Shown: positions 1-9,302 of the stretch, piece after piece | Layout of the letters: every line of letters starts with the position of its first letter | How positions within the stretch are numbered: the stretch's first letter is position 1 | Origin: Arthrobacter mobilis | GTDB taxonomy: Bacteria; Actinomycetota; Actinomycetes; Actinomycetales; Micrococcaceae | Direction: 5' to 3' | Length of the DNA: 64,000 bases | Assembly: GCF_012395835.1 (NCBI RefSeq) | Contig: NZ_JAAZSQ010000003.1 | Coordinates: 1,396 to 65,395, forward strand | Translations under genes and position numbers: made by a program | The notes under the pieces: model-generated | Told to the model about the DNA's origin: nothing | What the model saw: the letters and a program-made list of their open reading frames with translations, nothing else | The model's database searches: none

Positions 1-416
1 CGCTTTTTCCTCTTGTGGCACTTTCCAAGGCCCCTCTCTGATCGTTCGGCCGGCAGGACTACAGTGGGTCCGGGGCAGCGCCCGGGCGGCTGCGGCGGAA
101 CCCGGGGCGGTGCACAAGCCCGCCCGCGTGCTGCACGGCCGTGTCCGTATGCGCGGCGCTCAAGACCACCATAGCGCCTAGGGCCGCCTCTGAGACTGAA
201 CCGGGGCCGAACGCGGGCTGTATTACCTCGCTCTGTGTCCCGCGGCATCGCCCGGTCTCCTGCCCGGGCGATGGCATCCGGATGCCCCGCAGCCTTCCGG
301 AAGGGATTTCTACAGCCCATAGAGCGGTATGATGGTGGTGCGCCATGCCCTTCCCAGGCTGCGCCGCCAGACAGCTGGTCAAGTACTCGTCACCCGCAGA
401 ACTGAGTGGTATTCCT
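1..416. other. Intergenic region upstream of ctaB
   Basis: I see no convincing gene here. Short open frames on both strands lack family motifs and have mixed third-base composition, unlike the strongly G/C third positions of the neighbouring genes. In mycobacteria the gene upstream of ctaB is a divergent transketolase gene, so this stretch may be a divergent promoter region whose partner lies outside the window. That placement is inference. Confidence 0.5.
329..334 (+). promoter_or_regulatory. Candidate -10 element for ctaB
   Basis: TATGAT fits the actinobacterial TANNNT -10 pattern and sits about 80 bases before the preferred TTG start of ctaB. No good TTGACA-like -35 lies 16-18 bases upstream, so this is only a candidate. 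Confidence 0.25.
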
Positions 417-1364
417 TTGAACATCCAGAGCGCCCCGGCACCATTGGCCGAAGCCCCGGCTAGTCCCGGTTTCACCCGCAAGTTCAAGGCCTACGTGGCG
501 CTCACCAAACCGCGGGTCATCGAACTGCTGCTGGTGACCACGCTGCCCACCATGATCTTCGCCCAGCGGGGCTTCCCGGATTTGGGCCTCATACTGGCCA
601 CCATGATCGGTGGCGCCTTGGCCGCCGGCTCCGCCGGGGCATTCAACTGCTATATCGACCGGGACATGGACCGGCTGATGCAGCGGACGGAGAACCGGCC
701 GCTGGTCACAGGCGAAGTCAGCCCCCGCGAGGCGCTGGTCTTCGCCTCGTTGCTCGGCGCCCTGTCGATTGCCATTCTCTGGTTCGGGGCCAACCCGCTG
801 GCCGGCTGGCTGGGCATCGGCGCCATCTTCTTCTACGTGGTCATCTACACGCTGATCCTCAAGCGCCGCACCGCCCAGAACATCATCTGGGGCGGGGCCG
901 CCGGCTGCTTCCCCGTGCTGATCGCCTGGGCGGCGGTAACGAACAAGGTCGAGTGGCCCGCCTTCATCCTGTTCATGGTGATCTTCCTCTGGACCCCGCC
1001 GCATTACTGGCCGCTGTCGATGAAGTACAGCGACGACTACAACGCCGCGCAGGTGCCGATGCTCGGCGCCATCGCCGGGGCACGGCTGGTCTCGACCCAG
1101 GTGGTGCTGTACGGCTGGGCCACCGTTGTGTGTTCGCTGCTGCTGGTCCCGGTGGCCGGCGCCGGTTGGGTCTACACGGTGGCCGCGGCGCTCAGCGGCG
1201 GCTGGTTCCTGTACGAGTCCCACCTGCTGTACAACCGCGCGAAGGCCGGCGAGGTCTCGAACAAGGTGGCCATGCGGGTCTTCCACGGCTCGATCAGCTA
1301 CCTGACCGTGCTCTTCCTGGCCCTCGCCTTCGATCCGTTCATCGGCGGCCCGGTGTTTGCCTAG
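417..1364 (+). CDS. ctaB: Protoheme IX farnesyltransferase (heme O synthase)
   Basis: This UbiA-superfamily integral membrane enzyme adds a farnesyl group to heme B to make heme O, the precursor of heme A for aa3-type cytochrome oxidase. The protein of about 315 residues has many hydrophobic segments and the prenyl-diphosphate motif NxxxDxxxD (N77, D81, D85 in NCYIDRDMD). A second polar loop ([16 protein letters not shown]) is typical of the family. An ATG at 345 is also in frame, but codons 345-416 have poor G/C third positions, so I prefer the TTG at 417. ctaA lies nearby in convergent orientation, and SURF1 is encoded further along at 23.1 kb, so several oxidase assembly functions are in this window. 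The family call is very secure; the start is not. Confidence 0.95.
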   Translation: MNIQSAPAPLAEAPASPGFTRKFKAYVALTKPRVIELLLVTTLPTMIFAQRGFPDLGLILATMIGGALAAGSAGAFNCYIDRDMDRLMQRTENRPLVTGEVSPREALVFASLLGALSIAILWFGANPLAGWLGIGAIFFYVVIYTLILKRRTAQNIIWGGAAGCFPVLIAWAAVTNKVEWPAFILFMVIFLWTPPHYWPLSMKYSDDYNAAQVPMLGAIAGARLVSTQVVLYGWATVVCSLLLVPVAGAGWVYTVAAALSGGWFLYESHLLYNRAKAGEVSNKVAMRVFHGSISYLTVLFLALAFDPFIGGPVFA

Positions 1365-1432
1365 CTGTCGCTTGGCCTGGAGGCAGTGTCTCCGGCAGGT
1401 ATCGGTTGTTTGGCCGGCCCGGTCCCCGGGCC

Positions 1433-1473
1433 GGAGCGGCCCTGGCTTCGGCGACGAAGACCAGGGCCGCTCC
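1433..1473. terminator. Hairpin terminator between ctaB and ctaA
   Basis: A 13-bp perfect stem (GGAGCGGCCCTGG paired with its complement at 1461-1473) extends inward by CTTCG/CGAAG around a GCGA loop, with one bulged A. It can serve ctaB and, from the other side, the convergent ctaA. There is no long T-run, as is usual at high GC. The rest of the 345-base gap (1474-1709) holds nothing I recognise except a small GCGCCGG hairpin at 1703-1719 that overlaps the ctaA stop. Confidence 0.7.
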
Positions 1474-1709
1474 CGTTAAAGAAGAGGGAAAGCGCGAAGA
1501 GTGCAGACCGCGCCCGGAACCGCGGGATTCCGGCCGGGTCGGAGCCAGAGACAGTTGCACAAAGGATGCCTTGGAGGCTTGCTTCGCCGGCCGCGGGCAG
1601 GCCGGCAGCGCCTGAGCACCGTGCCGCAGCCCATGCTGGAAGCCTGCAGGTCCGCGCAGCCTCGCCGCCCCGTGCTCCCGGCTTGTCCTGGGAGGTTTCG
1701 GGGCGCCGG

Positions 1710-2672
1710 CTACCGGCGCTCTGCAGCCAGCGGCCGGCGGGTGGTGCCGACGTAGACGGCGTGGGTGGCTGCCGCTGCCAGCAGCGAGGCGCCGAGCATG
1801 TGCAGGCCCACCAGCACGATGGGCAGGCCGGTGAAGTGCTGGAGGTAGCCGATGGCACCCTGCACGGCGACGGCCGCGGCGAAGAGCAGCGTGGGGCGGC
1901 GCAGTGGGGCCAGCTCCCGGGTCCGCAAAACCATCACCAGCAGCACGACCGCGCAGGCCACCAGCAGGTAGACAGGTGCAGCATGCGCGCGGGTGGCCAG
2001 GTCAGGATCAAGGCCGTTGCGCGGGGCGTTCAGGTCGCCGGCGTGCGGGCCGGAGCCGGTGACGATCACGCCCAGGACAATGGCGACGGCGGTCAGCACG
2101 CCGCCGGCCCAGAGCAGCTGGCGCACCGCAGGCGTGCCGCGGGCGGGCACCAGGGTCGCCGCCGCGCGATTGTCCAGCCAGGCCCGGTGGACCAGGACGG
2201 TGGCCGCGGCGATCATCGTCATGGACACGATGAAGTGGCAGCCGACGACCCACGGGTTGAGGTGGGTCCAGACGGTGATGCCGCCGATCACGGCCTGGGC
2301 GGGGATGCCCAGCAGCAGGGCCAGGGACAGCGAAAACAGGTCGCGGCGGGTGCGGCGCATGTTCCACACCGAGACCAGCATGGCAACCGCAATGACGCCG
2401 AGCACGAAGGTCAGCATCCGGTTGCCGAATTCGATGGCGCCGTGGATGCCCATCTCCTGCGTGGCCACCAGGGATTCCTCTGTGCACTTGGGCCAGGTCG
2501 GGCAGCCCAAACCTGAGGCGGTCAGCCGCACGGCGCCGCCGGTGACCACGATGAGGATTTCGGAAACCAGCGAGGCCACGGCCAGGGCCCGGACTGCCAC
2601 GGTGGGTTCGGCTGGGAGCCGGCCGGCCTTCCCGGCGGGTCCGCCCAGCCGGGCGGCGGAGGTTGCAGGCAT
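1710..2672 (-). CDS. ctaA: Heme A synthase (COX15/CtaA family)
   Basis: CtaA oxidises the C8 methyl of heme O to the formyl group of heme A in the membrane. The protein of about 320 residues shows the expected eight-helix pattern. It has the conserved cysteine pair GCPTWPKC (C57, C63) and histidines on successive helices (GIHGAIEFGN, GCHFIVSM, RAHAAPVYL, GLHMLGA) that would ligate the heme. The ATG at 2672 has a GGAG nine bases upstream. An alternative ATG at 2687 would overlap the end of the ABC permease gene, and the close spacing suggests the three minus-strand genes are co-transcribed. ctaB is convergent. Family assignment is very secure. Confidence 0.95.
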   Translation of the reverse strand: MPATSAARLGGPAGKAGRLPAEPTVAVRALAVASLVSEILIVVTGGAVRLTASGLGCPTWPKCTEESLVATQEMGIHGAIEFGNRMLTFVLGVIAVAMLVSVWNMRRTRRDLFSLSLALLLGIPAQAVIGGITVWTHLNPWVVGCHFIVSMTMIAAATVLVHRAWLDNRAAATLVPARGTPAVRQLLWAGGVLTAVAIVLGVIVTGSGPHAGDLNAPRNGLDPDLATRAHAAPVYLLVACAVVLLVMVLRTRELAPLRRPTLLFAAAVAVQGAIGYLQHFTGLPIVLVGLHMLGASLLAAAATHAVYVGTTRRPLAAERR

Positions 2673-2677
2673 GGTGT

Positions 2678-3421
2678 TCAGCTCCATTTGAACCAGCGGA
2701 TGGCGGCGAGGCTGGCCAGTACTGTCCAGGCCAGCAGGATGACGGATGCGAGGACATTGAACTGCGCCTCGATGAGGGCACTGCGCAGGGCGTCGCCGAG
2801 CGCGGTCGAGGGCAGCAGATGGGCGACCGGCTCGTACACATCCGGCCAGCTGGCCACCGGGAAGAGGATGCCGCCGGCGGCGGCCAGCAGCACCCAGAGC
2901 AGGTTGGTGATGGCCAGGGTGGCCTCGGGCCGGACCGTGCCGGCGATCAGCAGTCCCAGCGAAGTGAAGGCCGCAGCGCCGAGCACGAGCTGGACCAGCG
3001 CCGCCAGCAGGCCGCCGGCAGCCGGTTGCCAGCCCAGCAGCAGGGCGGCGCCGCCGACGACGGCGACCTGGATGGTCATCACGGACAGTACCGCGATGAT
3101 CTTGCCCAGGATGAGCCCGCTCTGGCCGAGCGGAGTGGTGGACAAAAAGCGCAGCACGCCGTAGCGCCGGTCGAAGCCGGTGGCGATGCCTTGGCCGGTG
3201 AGGGCCGTGGAGACCGTGCACAGGGCCAGGACGCCGGGGGCGGCCAGGTCGATGCGGCTGGCGGTAAAGGTATCCAGCAGGGGGGTGACCACCAGGCCGA
3301 CGAGCGCCATCAGCGGAAGGATGATGGCGATCAGCAACTGCTCGCCATTGCGCAGCATGGCCAGCGTCTCGTAGCGGCCCTGCAGCAGGACGCGGCGGGC
3401 CAGCGGGGCCGGTGCGCTCAT
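2678..3421 (-). CDS. ABC-2 type transporter permease
   Basis: This is a membrane subunit of about 247 residues with roughly six hydrophobic segments, beginning with a polar N-terminus (RVLLQGRYETLAMLRNGEQLL) typical of DrrB-like ABC-2 exporters. Its start overlaps the stop of the upstream ATPase gene by four bases (ATGA), so the two are translationally coupled and form one exporter. The gene order ATPase-permease-ctaA next to sufR matches mycobacterial chromosomes (Rv1458c-Rv1457c-Rv1456c). The substrate is unknown. Its position with the heme A genes hints at a link to cytochrome oxidase or heme handling, but that is inference. Confidence 0.85.
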   Translation of the reverse strand: MSAPAPLARRVLLQGRYETLAMLRNGEQLLIAIILPLMALVGLVVTPLLDTFTASRIDLAAPGVLALCTVSTALTGQGIATGFDRRYGVLRFLSTTPLGQSGLILGKIIAVLSVMTIQVAVVGGAALLLGWQPAAGGLLAALVQLVLGAAAFTSLGLLIAGTVRPEATLAITNLLWVLLAAAGGILFPVASWPDVYEPVAHLLPSTALGDALRSALIEAQFNVLASVILLAWTVLASLAAIRWFKWS

Positions 3422-4368
3422 CGAAGTTCCTTTCCGGAGATGTCCAGGAAGACATCCTCCAGCGACCGCGGGGCCATGTGGATCGCGGACGGCATGACAG
3501 AATGTGCCGCCCAGGCCGCCGCCAGCGCCTGTAGGTGGGCCGGGGTCAAGGGGCCGGCCAGGCTGTAGCGGCCGGGAACGGTTTCGGTGACCTCCAGGCC
3601 GGCCACGGTCCCGAAAGGTACACCGGGGCGGGCCTCGAAGGTCAGCAGCCGGTCCGTGCCGGTGCCCGGGCCGGTGGCGGCGGTCAGTTCGGGGACGGTG
3701 CCGTGCAGGACGGTCCGGCCGGCGTCGATGATGAAGACGTAATCGGCCAGCCGTTGCGCGTCGTCCATCAGGTGCGTGGTGAGGATGATGCCCAGGCCCT
3801 CACTGCGCAGTTCCTGGATCAGTTCGAAAACCACCGAGCGGGACTGCGGATCCAGGCCTGCGCTCGGCTCGTCCAGGAAGAGCACTTCGGGGTTGCCCAC
3901 CAGGGCCGCGGCCAGGGCGACGCGCTGCTTCTGCCCGCCGGAGAGCCTGCGGATGGGAGTATTGGCGAACGCATTGATGCCCAGCCGTGCCACCAGCTCG
4001 TCCACATTGCGCGGCTGCGCGTACATGCCGGCCACATGCCGCAGCAGCGGCACCGGGCGGACGGCCTGGGGCAGTCCGCCTTCCTGGAGCATGACGCCGA
4101 CGCGGCTGCGCAGGCCGGCTCCGGCCTGGTGCGGATCCTGGCCCAGCAGGCGCACGGTGCCGCCGTTGGGCTTGAGCAGCCCCTGGGCACAGGCCAAGGT
4201 GGTGGTCTTGCCCGCCCCGTTCGGTCCGAGCAGGGCGGTGACTTCGCCGGGGTGGGCGCGCAGATGGACGCCGTCAAGCACCCGGACCATCTTGTTGTCC
4301 AGGGCCTCCACCGGGCCCAGGTCTTTCACAAGTCCCCGGATGTCGAGGCAGGGTTCCGATGTAGGCAC
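3418..4368 (-). CDS. ABC transporter ATP-binding protein
   Basis: This is the cytoplasmic ATPase partner of the permease that follows. The 316 residues carry Walker A (GPNGAGKTT), the signature LSGGQKQR, Walker B (LFLDEPSAGLD) and the H-loop (TTHLMDDAQ). A C-terminal extension of about 90 residues ends in PRSLEDVFLDISGKELR, a tail typical of DrrA-like exporter ATPases. The gene is divergent from sufR across a 112-base region with two inverted repeats. The substrate cannot be read from the sequence. Confidence 0.9.
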   Translation of the reverse strand: MPTSEPCLDIRGLVKDLGPVEALDNKMVRVLDGVHLRAHPGEVTALLGPNGAGKTTTLACAQGLLKPNGGTVRLLGQDPHQAGAGLRSRVGVMLQEGGLPQAVRPVPLLRHVAGMYAQPRNVDELVARLGINAFANTPIRRLSGGQKQRVALAAALVGNPEVLFLDEPSAGLDPQSRSVVFELIQELRSEGLGIILTTHLMDDAQRLADYVFIIDAGRTVLHGTVPELTAATGPGTGTDRLLTFEARPGVPFGTVAGLEVTETVPGRYSLAGPLTPAHLQALAAAWAAHSVMPSAIHMAPRSLEDVFLDISGKELR

Positions 4369-4373
4369 CGGAC

Positions 4374-4407
4374 CATTCTACGCCAATCCGTTCTACGCCC
4401 CGTAGAA
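4374..4407. promoter_or_regulatory. Inverted repeat with a direct half-site copy
   Basis: TTCTACG-CCC-CGTAGAA is a perfect 7-bp inverted repeat at 4391-4407. The half-site TTCTACG also occurs at 4375-4381, close upstream of the ABC ATPase start. Three copies of one heptamer just before a gene look like a repressor operator for the exporter operon. No cognate regulator other than SufR is adjacent. Confidence 0.4.
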
Positions 4408-4430
4408 CCGTCCCGCGCGCGGGGCCAGGC

Positions 4431-4444
4431 TAAGGACTGCCTTA
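4431..4444. promoter_or_regulatory. Candidate operator upstream of sufR
   Basis: TAAGG-ACTG-CCTTA is a short perfect inverted repeat 37 bases before the sufR start. It sits where an autorepressor site would be expected. It is not the CAAC-N6-GTTG pattern that I recall for some SufR proteins, so assignment to SufR is inference. Confidence 0.35.
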
Positions 4445-4480
4445 CTGGAGGGCAGGAACAGAATAAGTCATGATTGTGTT

Positions 4481-5353
4481 GTGTATTCCGTGACTGATCC
4501 TGTGCCCCTGCGCGCCTCGACGAGCGCCCGCAGGGATGAGCGTCATCAGCCGGGAACGGAATCCGTGCCCGGGCCGAGGCCCGAGGCAGGGTCCGACCCC
4601 AAATCGGACTCCGACGAGCGGACCAGGGACCGCGTGCTCAGCGCCGTGCTGGAACGCGGCCCGGTGAGCGCGGCCGAGCTGGGCGAACAGCTGGGTTTCA
4701 CGCCCGCGGCGGTGCGCCGGCATCTGGATGCGCTCTCGCGCAAGGGCCTGATCGAGGTCAAGCTGGTATCGAACTCCGCGGGCGGAGCCGGTCGTCCTGC
4801 CCGCAAGTATGTGCTCAGCCGGCAGGGCCAGTCGAAGCTGGGCGACGACTACCTGGATATCGCCCGCACCGCACTGGGAGCGCTGGCCCAGGCTGCCGGC
4901 AACGACGCCGTCACCGAATTTGCCCGCACCCGGTACCGTGAGATGGAGGAGCGGTACCGTCCCGTCGTCGAAGCCGCGGGGCCGGACATCCAGGCGCGGG
5001 CCGAGGCCCTGGCCCGGCTCCTCGCCCAGGACGGCTTCGTCGGGTCCACCCGGCTTGTCGGCGCGGGCGCGAAAGGCAAGGCCAGGACGGTAATGCTGAG
5101 CATGCAGCTGTGCCAGGGGCACTGCCCGGTGCAGCAGCTGGCAGCGGATTTCCCCGTCTTCTGCGAGAGCGAAACCGAAGTTTTTGCCCGGCTCCTGGGA
5201 GTGGACGTGCGCCGGCTATCCACCCTGGCGAGCGGCGGGCATGTGTGTACGACCCACATCCCCGTGGGCCGAACAAGGTCTGCGGCTCAGTCCGATGAGC
5301 CGGCGACAGGCACCCGAAGAGTATCCATCAAGCTGCAAGAGAGGCCGTCATGA
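4481..5353 (+). CDS. sufR: Iron-sulfur sensing suf operon repressor (SufR-like)
   Basis: The protein has an N-terminal winged-helix DNA-binding domain (residues about 45-105, with [20 protein letters not shown]). A C-terminal regulatory region has four cysteines at 211, 215, 228 and 256 (CQGHC, then PVFC, then GGHVC). In SufR such cysteines bind a [4Fe-4S] cluster; the holo-form represses the suf operon, so cluster loss induces Fe-S assembly. The stop overlaps the sufB start by four bases, making sufR the first gene of the operon, as in mycobacteria and streptomycetes. The GTG start at 4481 is uncertain because a 35-residue disordered tail precedes the fold. Overall call is secure. Confidence 0.88.
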   Translation: MYSVTDPVPLRASTSARRDERHQPGTESVPGPRPEAGSDPKSDSDERTRDRVLSAVLERGPVSAAELGEQLGFTPAAVRRHLDALSRKGLIEVKLVSNSAGGAGRPARKYVLSRQGQSKLGDDYLDIARTALGALAQAAGNDAVTEFARTRYREMEERYRPVVEAAGPDIQARAEALARLLAQDGFVGSTRLVGAGAKGKARTVMLSMQLCQGHCPVQQLAADFPVFCESETEVFARLLGVDVRRLSTLASGGHVCTTHIPVGRTRSAAQSDEPATGTRRVSIKLQERPS

Positions 5354-6834
5354 CGGACCAAGTGGATCACAGCATCCAGGACGCAGTCGGTACGACCGAC
5401 GTTCCGGACACCACCATTTCCGAAATTCTGGAGAAGAACCCCGAACTGCACGGCATCGGGAATTATGAATACGGCTGGGCGGACAAGAACGACGCAGGCG
5501 CGAACGCACGCCGCGGCCTGGACGAGGACGTCGTCCGCGACATTTCGGCGAAGAAGAACGAGCCCGAGTGGATGCTCGACATGCGCCTGAAGGGCCTGAA
5601 GTACTTCGACCGGAAGCCGATGCCCACCTGGGGCGCCGACCTGTCGGGCATCGACTTCGACAACATCAAGTACTTTGTCCGCTCCACGGAGAAGCAGGCC
5701 GGCAGCTGGGAGGAACTCCCGGAGGACATCCGCAACACCTACGAGAAGCTGGGCATCCCGGAGGCCGAACGCAACCGGCTGGTCGCCGGCGTCGCCGCCC
5801 AGTACGAGTCCGAGGTGGTTTACCACCAGATCCGCGAAGACCTGGAGGCCCAGGGCGTCATCTTCCTGGACACCGACACCGGCCTGCGCGAGCACCCGGA
5901 GATCTTCCAGGAATACTTCGGTTCGGTCATCCCGGTGGGCGACAACAAGTTCGCCTCGCTGAACACCGCCGTCTGGTCCGGCGGCTCCTTCGTCTACGTG
6001 CCGCCGGGCGTGCACGTGGAGATCCCGCTGCAGGCCTACTTCCGGATCAACACCGAGAACATGGGCCAGTTCGAGCGCACTCTGATCATTGCCGACGAGG
6101 GCTCCTACGTCCACTACATCGAAGGCTGCACCGCGCCGATCTACACCTCGGACTCGCTGCACTCGGCCGTCGTCGAAATTATCGTCAAGAAGAACGCCCG
6201 GGTGCGCTACACGACCATCCAGAACTGGTCGAACAACGTCTACAACCTGGTCACCAAGCGCGCCATCGCCCACGAGGGCGCCACCATGGAGTGGATCGAC
6301 GGCAACATCGGGTCCAAGGTGACCATGAAGTACCCGGCGGTCTACCTGGTGGGCGAGCACGCCAAGGGCGAGACCCTCTCCATTGCCTTCGCCGGCGAGG
6401 GCCAGCACCAGGACACCGGCTCGAAGATGGTCCACATCGCGCCGAACACCAAGAGCTCGATCATCTCCAAGTCGGTGGCCCGCGGCGGCGGCCGCGCCGC
6501 CTACCGCGGCCTGGTCCAGGTCCGCGAGGGCGCCGAGCACTCGGCCAACACTGTGCGCTGCGACGCGCTGCTGGTGGACACCATTTCCCGCTCGGACACC
6601 TACCCCTATGTGGACATCCGCGAGGACGACGTGACCATGGGTCACGAAGCCACCGTCTCCCGCGTCAGCGAGGAGCAGTTGTTCTACCTGATGTCCCGCG
6701 GCCTGCCCGAGGACGAGGCCATGGCCATGATCGTGCGCGGCTTCATCGAGCCGATCGCCCGCGAGCTGCCGATGGAATACGCCCTCGAGCTGAACCGCCT
6801 GATTGAACTGCAGATGGAAGGATCCGTAGGTTAA
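5350..6834 (+). CDS. sufB: Fe-S cluster assembly scaffold protein SufB
   Basis: SufB forms the SufBC2D complex on which Fe-S clusters are built. The 494 residues match full family length. Cys404 ([11 protein letters not shown]) aligns with the sulfur-accepting cysteine near position 405 of the E. coli protein. The C-terminal SufC-contact region ([25 protein letters not shown]) is intact. The ATG overlaps the sufR stop, and the TAA overlaps the sufD ATG. Expression should follow SufR control. Confidence 0.97.
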   Translation: MTDQVDHSIQDAVGTTDVPDTTISEILEKNPELHGIGNYEYGWADKNDAGANARRGLDEDVVRDISAKKNEPEWMLDMRLKGLKYFDRKPMPTWGADLSGIDFDNIKYFVRSTEKQAGSWEELPEDIRNTYEKLGIPEAERNRLVAGVAAQYESEVVYHQIREDLEAQGVIFLDTDTGLREHPEIFQEYFGSVIPVGDNKFASLNTAVWSGGSFVYVPPGVHVEIPLQAYFRINTENMGQFERTLIIADEGSYVHYIEGCTAPIYTSDSLHSAVVEIIVKKNARVRYTTIQNWSNNVYNLVTKRAIAHEGATMEWIDGNIGSKVTMKYPAVYLVGEHAKGETLSIAFAGEGQHQDTGSKMVHIAPNTKSSIISKSVARGGGRAAYRGLVQVREGAEHSANTVRCDALLVDTISRSDTYPYVDIREDDVTMGHEATVSRVSEEQLFYLMSRGLPEDEAMAMIVRGFIEPIARELPMEYALELNRLIELQMEGSVG

Positions 6835-8108
6835 TGACTGAAATGACTGAGAAGGCACGCATCGGTGCCCCGTCAGCCGCGCCCGTAATCGACGGATTCA
6901 CCGAAGAAGGCGAAAACCTTTCCCCGCTGAACGCCGGGCCGGTCAAGGCCCACAGCCATGGCGGCGGCGTGGGCGTGCCGGACAGTTCCCGCGCCGGCCG
7001 GCTGACCTCGTACAAGCTGGCCGACTTCGCCCCGCTGACCGGGCGCGAGGAGGACTGGCGCTTCACCCCGCTGAAGCGGCTGCGCGGCCTGCACACCGAC
7101 GCACTGACCGGTGCCGCTCCCAAGATTGCCGTCAGCGGCCCGAACGGGTCCGAGGCCCCGGCCGGCATCACCGTGGAGACGGTCGGCCGCGACGATGCCA
7201 GGATCGGCACTGCCGGCATTCCGGAGGACCGGGTGGCAGCTGCCGCCTGGGAGGCCTTCGCCGAGGCCACCGTGATCACTATTCCTGCGGAACTGCAGGC
7301 CGAAACCGGCGTCATCGTCTCCGTGAACGGCCACAGCAAGGATCCGGCGGCCCAGCACATCGTGATCGTCGCGGAGAAGTTCTCCAAGGCCGTCGTCGTG
7401 CTGGACCACAAGGGTTCGGCGACGCTGTCGCAGAACGTGGAGGTGGACGTCCGGGACGGCGCGGATCTGACCGTGGTGTCCGTTCAGGAATGGGACGACG
7501 ACGCCGTCCACGCCTCGGCCCAAGCAGCCAGGATCGGCCGCGACGCGAAGTTCAAGCACGTTGCCGTCAACCTGGGCGGCGACCTGGTCCGGGTCACGCC
7601 GGCGTCGAAGTTCACCCAGCCCGGCGGCGAGGTGGAAATGTACGGACTGTACTTCGCCGACGCCGGCCAGCACCTGGAGCAGCGGCTGTTCGTGGACCAC
7701 GCGGTGCCCAACTGCAAGTCCCGGGTGCTCTACAAGGGTGCACTGCAGGGCAAGGGTGCCCACACCGTCTGGGTGGGCGACGTGCTGATCCGCAAGGAGG
7801 CCGAGGGCACCGACACCTACGAGGTCAACCGCAACCTGGTGCTGACCGACGGCGCCCGCGCGGACTCGGTGCCGAACCTGGAGATCGAGACCGGCCTGAT
7901 CGAAGGTGCTGGCCATGCCAGCGCCACCGGCCGGTTCGACGACGAGCAGCTGTTCTACCTGATGGCCCGTGGCATCCCCGAGGATGACGCCCGGCGCCTG
8001 GTGGTCCGCGGCTTCCTGTTCGAGATCATCCAGCAGATCAAGGTGCCCGCTCTCGAGGAACGGCTCGCTGCCGCCGTCGAGCGCGAATTGGCGGCAGGCA
8101 ACATCTGA
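6834..8108 (+). CDS. sufD: Fe-S cluster assembly protein SufD
   Basis: SufD pairs with SufB in the scaffold and is needed for iron entry. The 424 residues share the beta-helix core and the C-terminal SufC-binding segment with SufB (DEQLFYLMARGIPEDDARRLVVRGFL). An N-terminal region of about 60 residues (DWRFTPLKRLRGL) is typical of actinobacterial SufD. Start and stop overlap the flanking genes by a base or more, so the operon is tightly coupled. Confidence 0.96.
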   Translation: MTEMTEKARIGAPSAAPVIDGFTEEGENLSPLNAGPVKAHSHGGGVGVPDSSRAGRLTSYKLADFAPLTGREEDWRFTPLKRLRGLHTDALTGAAPKIAVSGPNGSEAPAGITVETVGRDDARIGTAGIPEDRVAAAAWEAFAEATVITIPAELQAETGVIVSVNGHSKDPAAQHIVIVAEKFSKAVVVLDHKGSATLSQNVEVDVRDGADLTVVSVQEWDDDAVHASAQAARIGRDAKFKHVAVNLGGDLVRVTPASKFTQPGGEVEMYGLYFADAGQHLEQRLFVDHAVPNCKSRVLYKGALQGKGAHTVWVGDVLIRKEAEGTDTYEVNRNLVLTDGARADSVPNLEIETGLIEGAGHASATGRFDDEQLFYLMARGIPEDDARRLVVRGFLFEIIQQIKVPALEERLAAAVERELAAGNI

Positions 8109-8467
8109 TGTCCGGCATCCCGCAGGGCAGGCTGGTGTGCGCAGCCGCGGACGTGAAGGTCAAGCAGGCGCTGCGCGTGCTGATTGACGGCTACCCGGTG
8201 GCCGTCGTGCGCGATTCCGACGGCGAACTGCACGCGCTCGGCGATACCTGCTCGCACGAGGACTACTCCCTCTCCGAGGGCGATGTCGAGGACTGCACGA
8301 TCGAGTGCTGGGGGCACGGCTCCCAGTTCGATCTGCTCAGCGGCGAGCCGCTGAGCCTGCCGGCCTTCGACCCGGTCCCGGTCTTCGCCCTGGCCGTCCA
8401 TGACGGGAATGTCTACGTGGACATCGCCACGGTGCTCAACGGGGCTCCTGCGCCCGGCACGAACTAA
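8108..8467 (+). CDS. Rieske-type [2Fe-2S] ferredoxin in the suf operon
   Basis: This 119-residue protein has the Rieske cluster motif C48-x-H50 and C67-x2-H70 (CSH ... CWGH), with 16 residues between the pairs. Single-domain Rieske ferredoxins between sufD and sufC are common in actinobacteria. They are often annotated as dioxygenase ferredoxin subunits, but position points to electron supply for Fe-S assembly, probably at the scaffold. The start overlaps the sufD stop. The electron donor is unknown. Confidence 0.9.
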   Translation: MSGIPQGRLVCAAADVKVKQALRVLIDGYPVAVVRDSDGELHALGDTCSHEDYSLSEGDVEDCTIECWGHGSQFDLLSGEPLSLPAFDPVPVFALAVHDGNVYVDIATVLNGAPAPGTN

Positions 8468-8523
8468 GCACTTCACCAACTTCAAGGCGCGCACCCCGGT
8501 GCGCAAAGGAGAAAGCAGACAGT

Positions 8524-9300
8524 ATGTCGACCCTGGAAATCAAGGACCTGCACGTCAGCATCGAGACGGAGCAGGGCACCAAGCAGATCCTCAAGGGCGT
8601 GTCCCTGACCATCCAGACCGGCGAAATCCACGCCATCATGGGGCCGAACGGTTCGGGCAAGTCCACCCTGGCCGCCACCATCGCCGGCCACCCCCGGTAC
8701 ACCGTGGACTCCGGCTCCATCACGCTGGACGGCGAGGACGTCCTGGAGATGAGCGTGGACGAGCGCGCCCGGGCCGGCCTCTTCCTGGCCATGCAGTACC
8801 CGGTGGAGGTCCCCGGGGTGACCATGACCAACTTCCTGCGCACCGCCAAGACGGCGCTGGATGGCGAGGCCCCCAGCCTGCGCACGTGGACCAAGGAAGT
8901 CAAGGAAGCCATGGCGCACCTGCGCATCGACGCGGACTTCGCCCAGCGCAACGTGAACGAGGGCTTCTCCGGCGGCGAGAAGAAGCGCGTGGAGATCCTG
9001 CAGCTGGAGCTGTTCAAGCCCAAGTTCGCGATCATGGACGAGACCGACTCCGGCCTGGACGTCGACGCGCTCAAGGTGGTGTCCGAGGGCCACAACCGCG
9101 AGTTCGCCCGCGGCGCCATGGGCACCCTGCTGATCACCCACTACACCCGTATCCTGCGCTACATCAAGCCGGACTTCGTGCACGTGTTCGTGGACGGCAA
9201 GATCGCCGAGGAGGGCGGCCCCGAGCTGGCCGACCGGCTGGAAGAAGAAGGTTATGACCGCTTCCTGGCCGCTGCGGCGACCGGCACTGTAAAGGCATAG
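8524..9300 (+). CDS. sufC: Fe-S cluster assembly ATPase SufC
   Basis: SufC is the ABC-type ATPase that drives conformational change in SufBC2D. The 258 residues carry Walker A (GPNGSGKST), signature (FSGGEKKR), Walker B with the family-specific DETDSGLDVDAL, and LITHYTRIL. It follows the Rieske gene after 56 bases with a GGAGAAA ribosome site. In many actinobacteria sufS and sufU come next; here a DUF59 gene follows after two bases. Confidence 0.97.
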   Translation: MSTLEIKDLHVSIETEQGTKQILKGVSLTIQTGEIHAIMGPNGSGKSTLAATIAGHPRYTVDSGSITLDGEDVLEMSVDERARAGLFLAMQYPVEVPGVTMTNFLRTAKTALDGEAPSLRTWTKEVKEAMAHLRIDADFAQRNVNEGFSGGEKKRVEILQLELFKPKFAIMDETDSGLDVDALKVVSEGHNREFARGAMGTLLITHYTRILRYIKPDFVHVFVDGKIAEEGGPELADRLEEEGYDRFLAAAATGTVKA

Positions 9301-9302
9301 CC

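Noticed and set aside
59-487. Minus-strand frame at the window start as a possible divergent gene
   Set aside because: It overlaps the ctaB 5' end, has poor third-base composition, and shows no transketolase or other family motif.
4431-4444. IdeR/DtxR iron box upstream of sufR
   Set aside because: The TAAGG/CCTTA arms are four bases apart, not nine as in the 19-bp iron box, so it does not fit the consensus.
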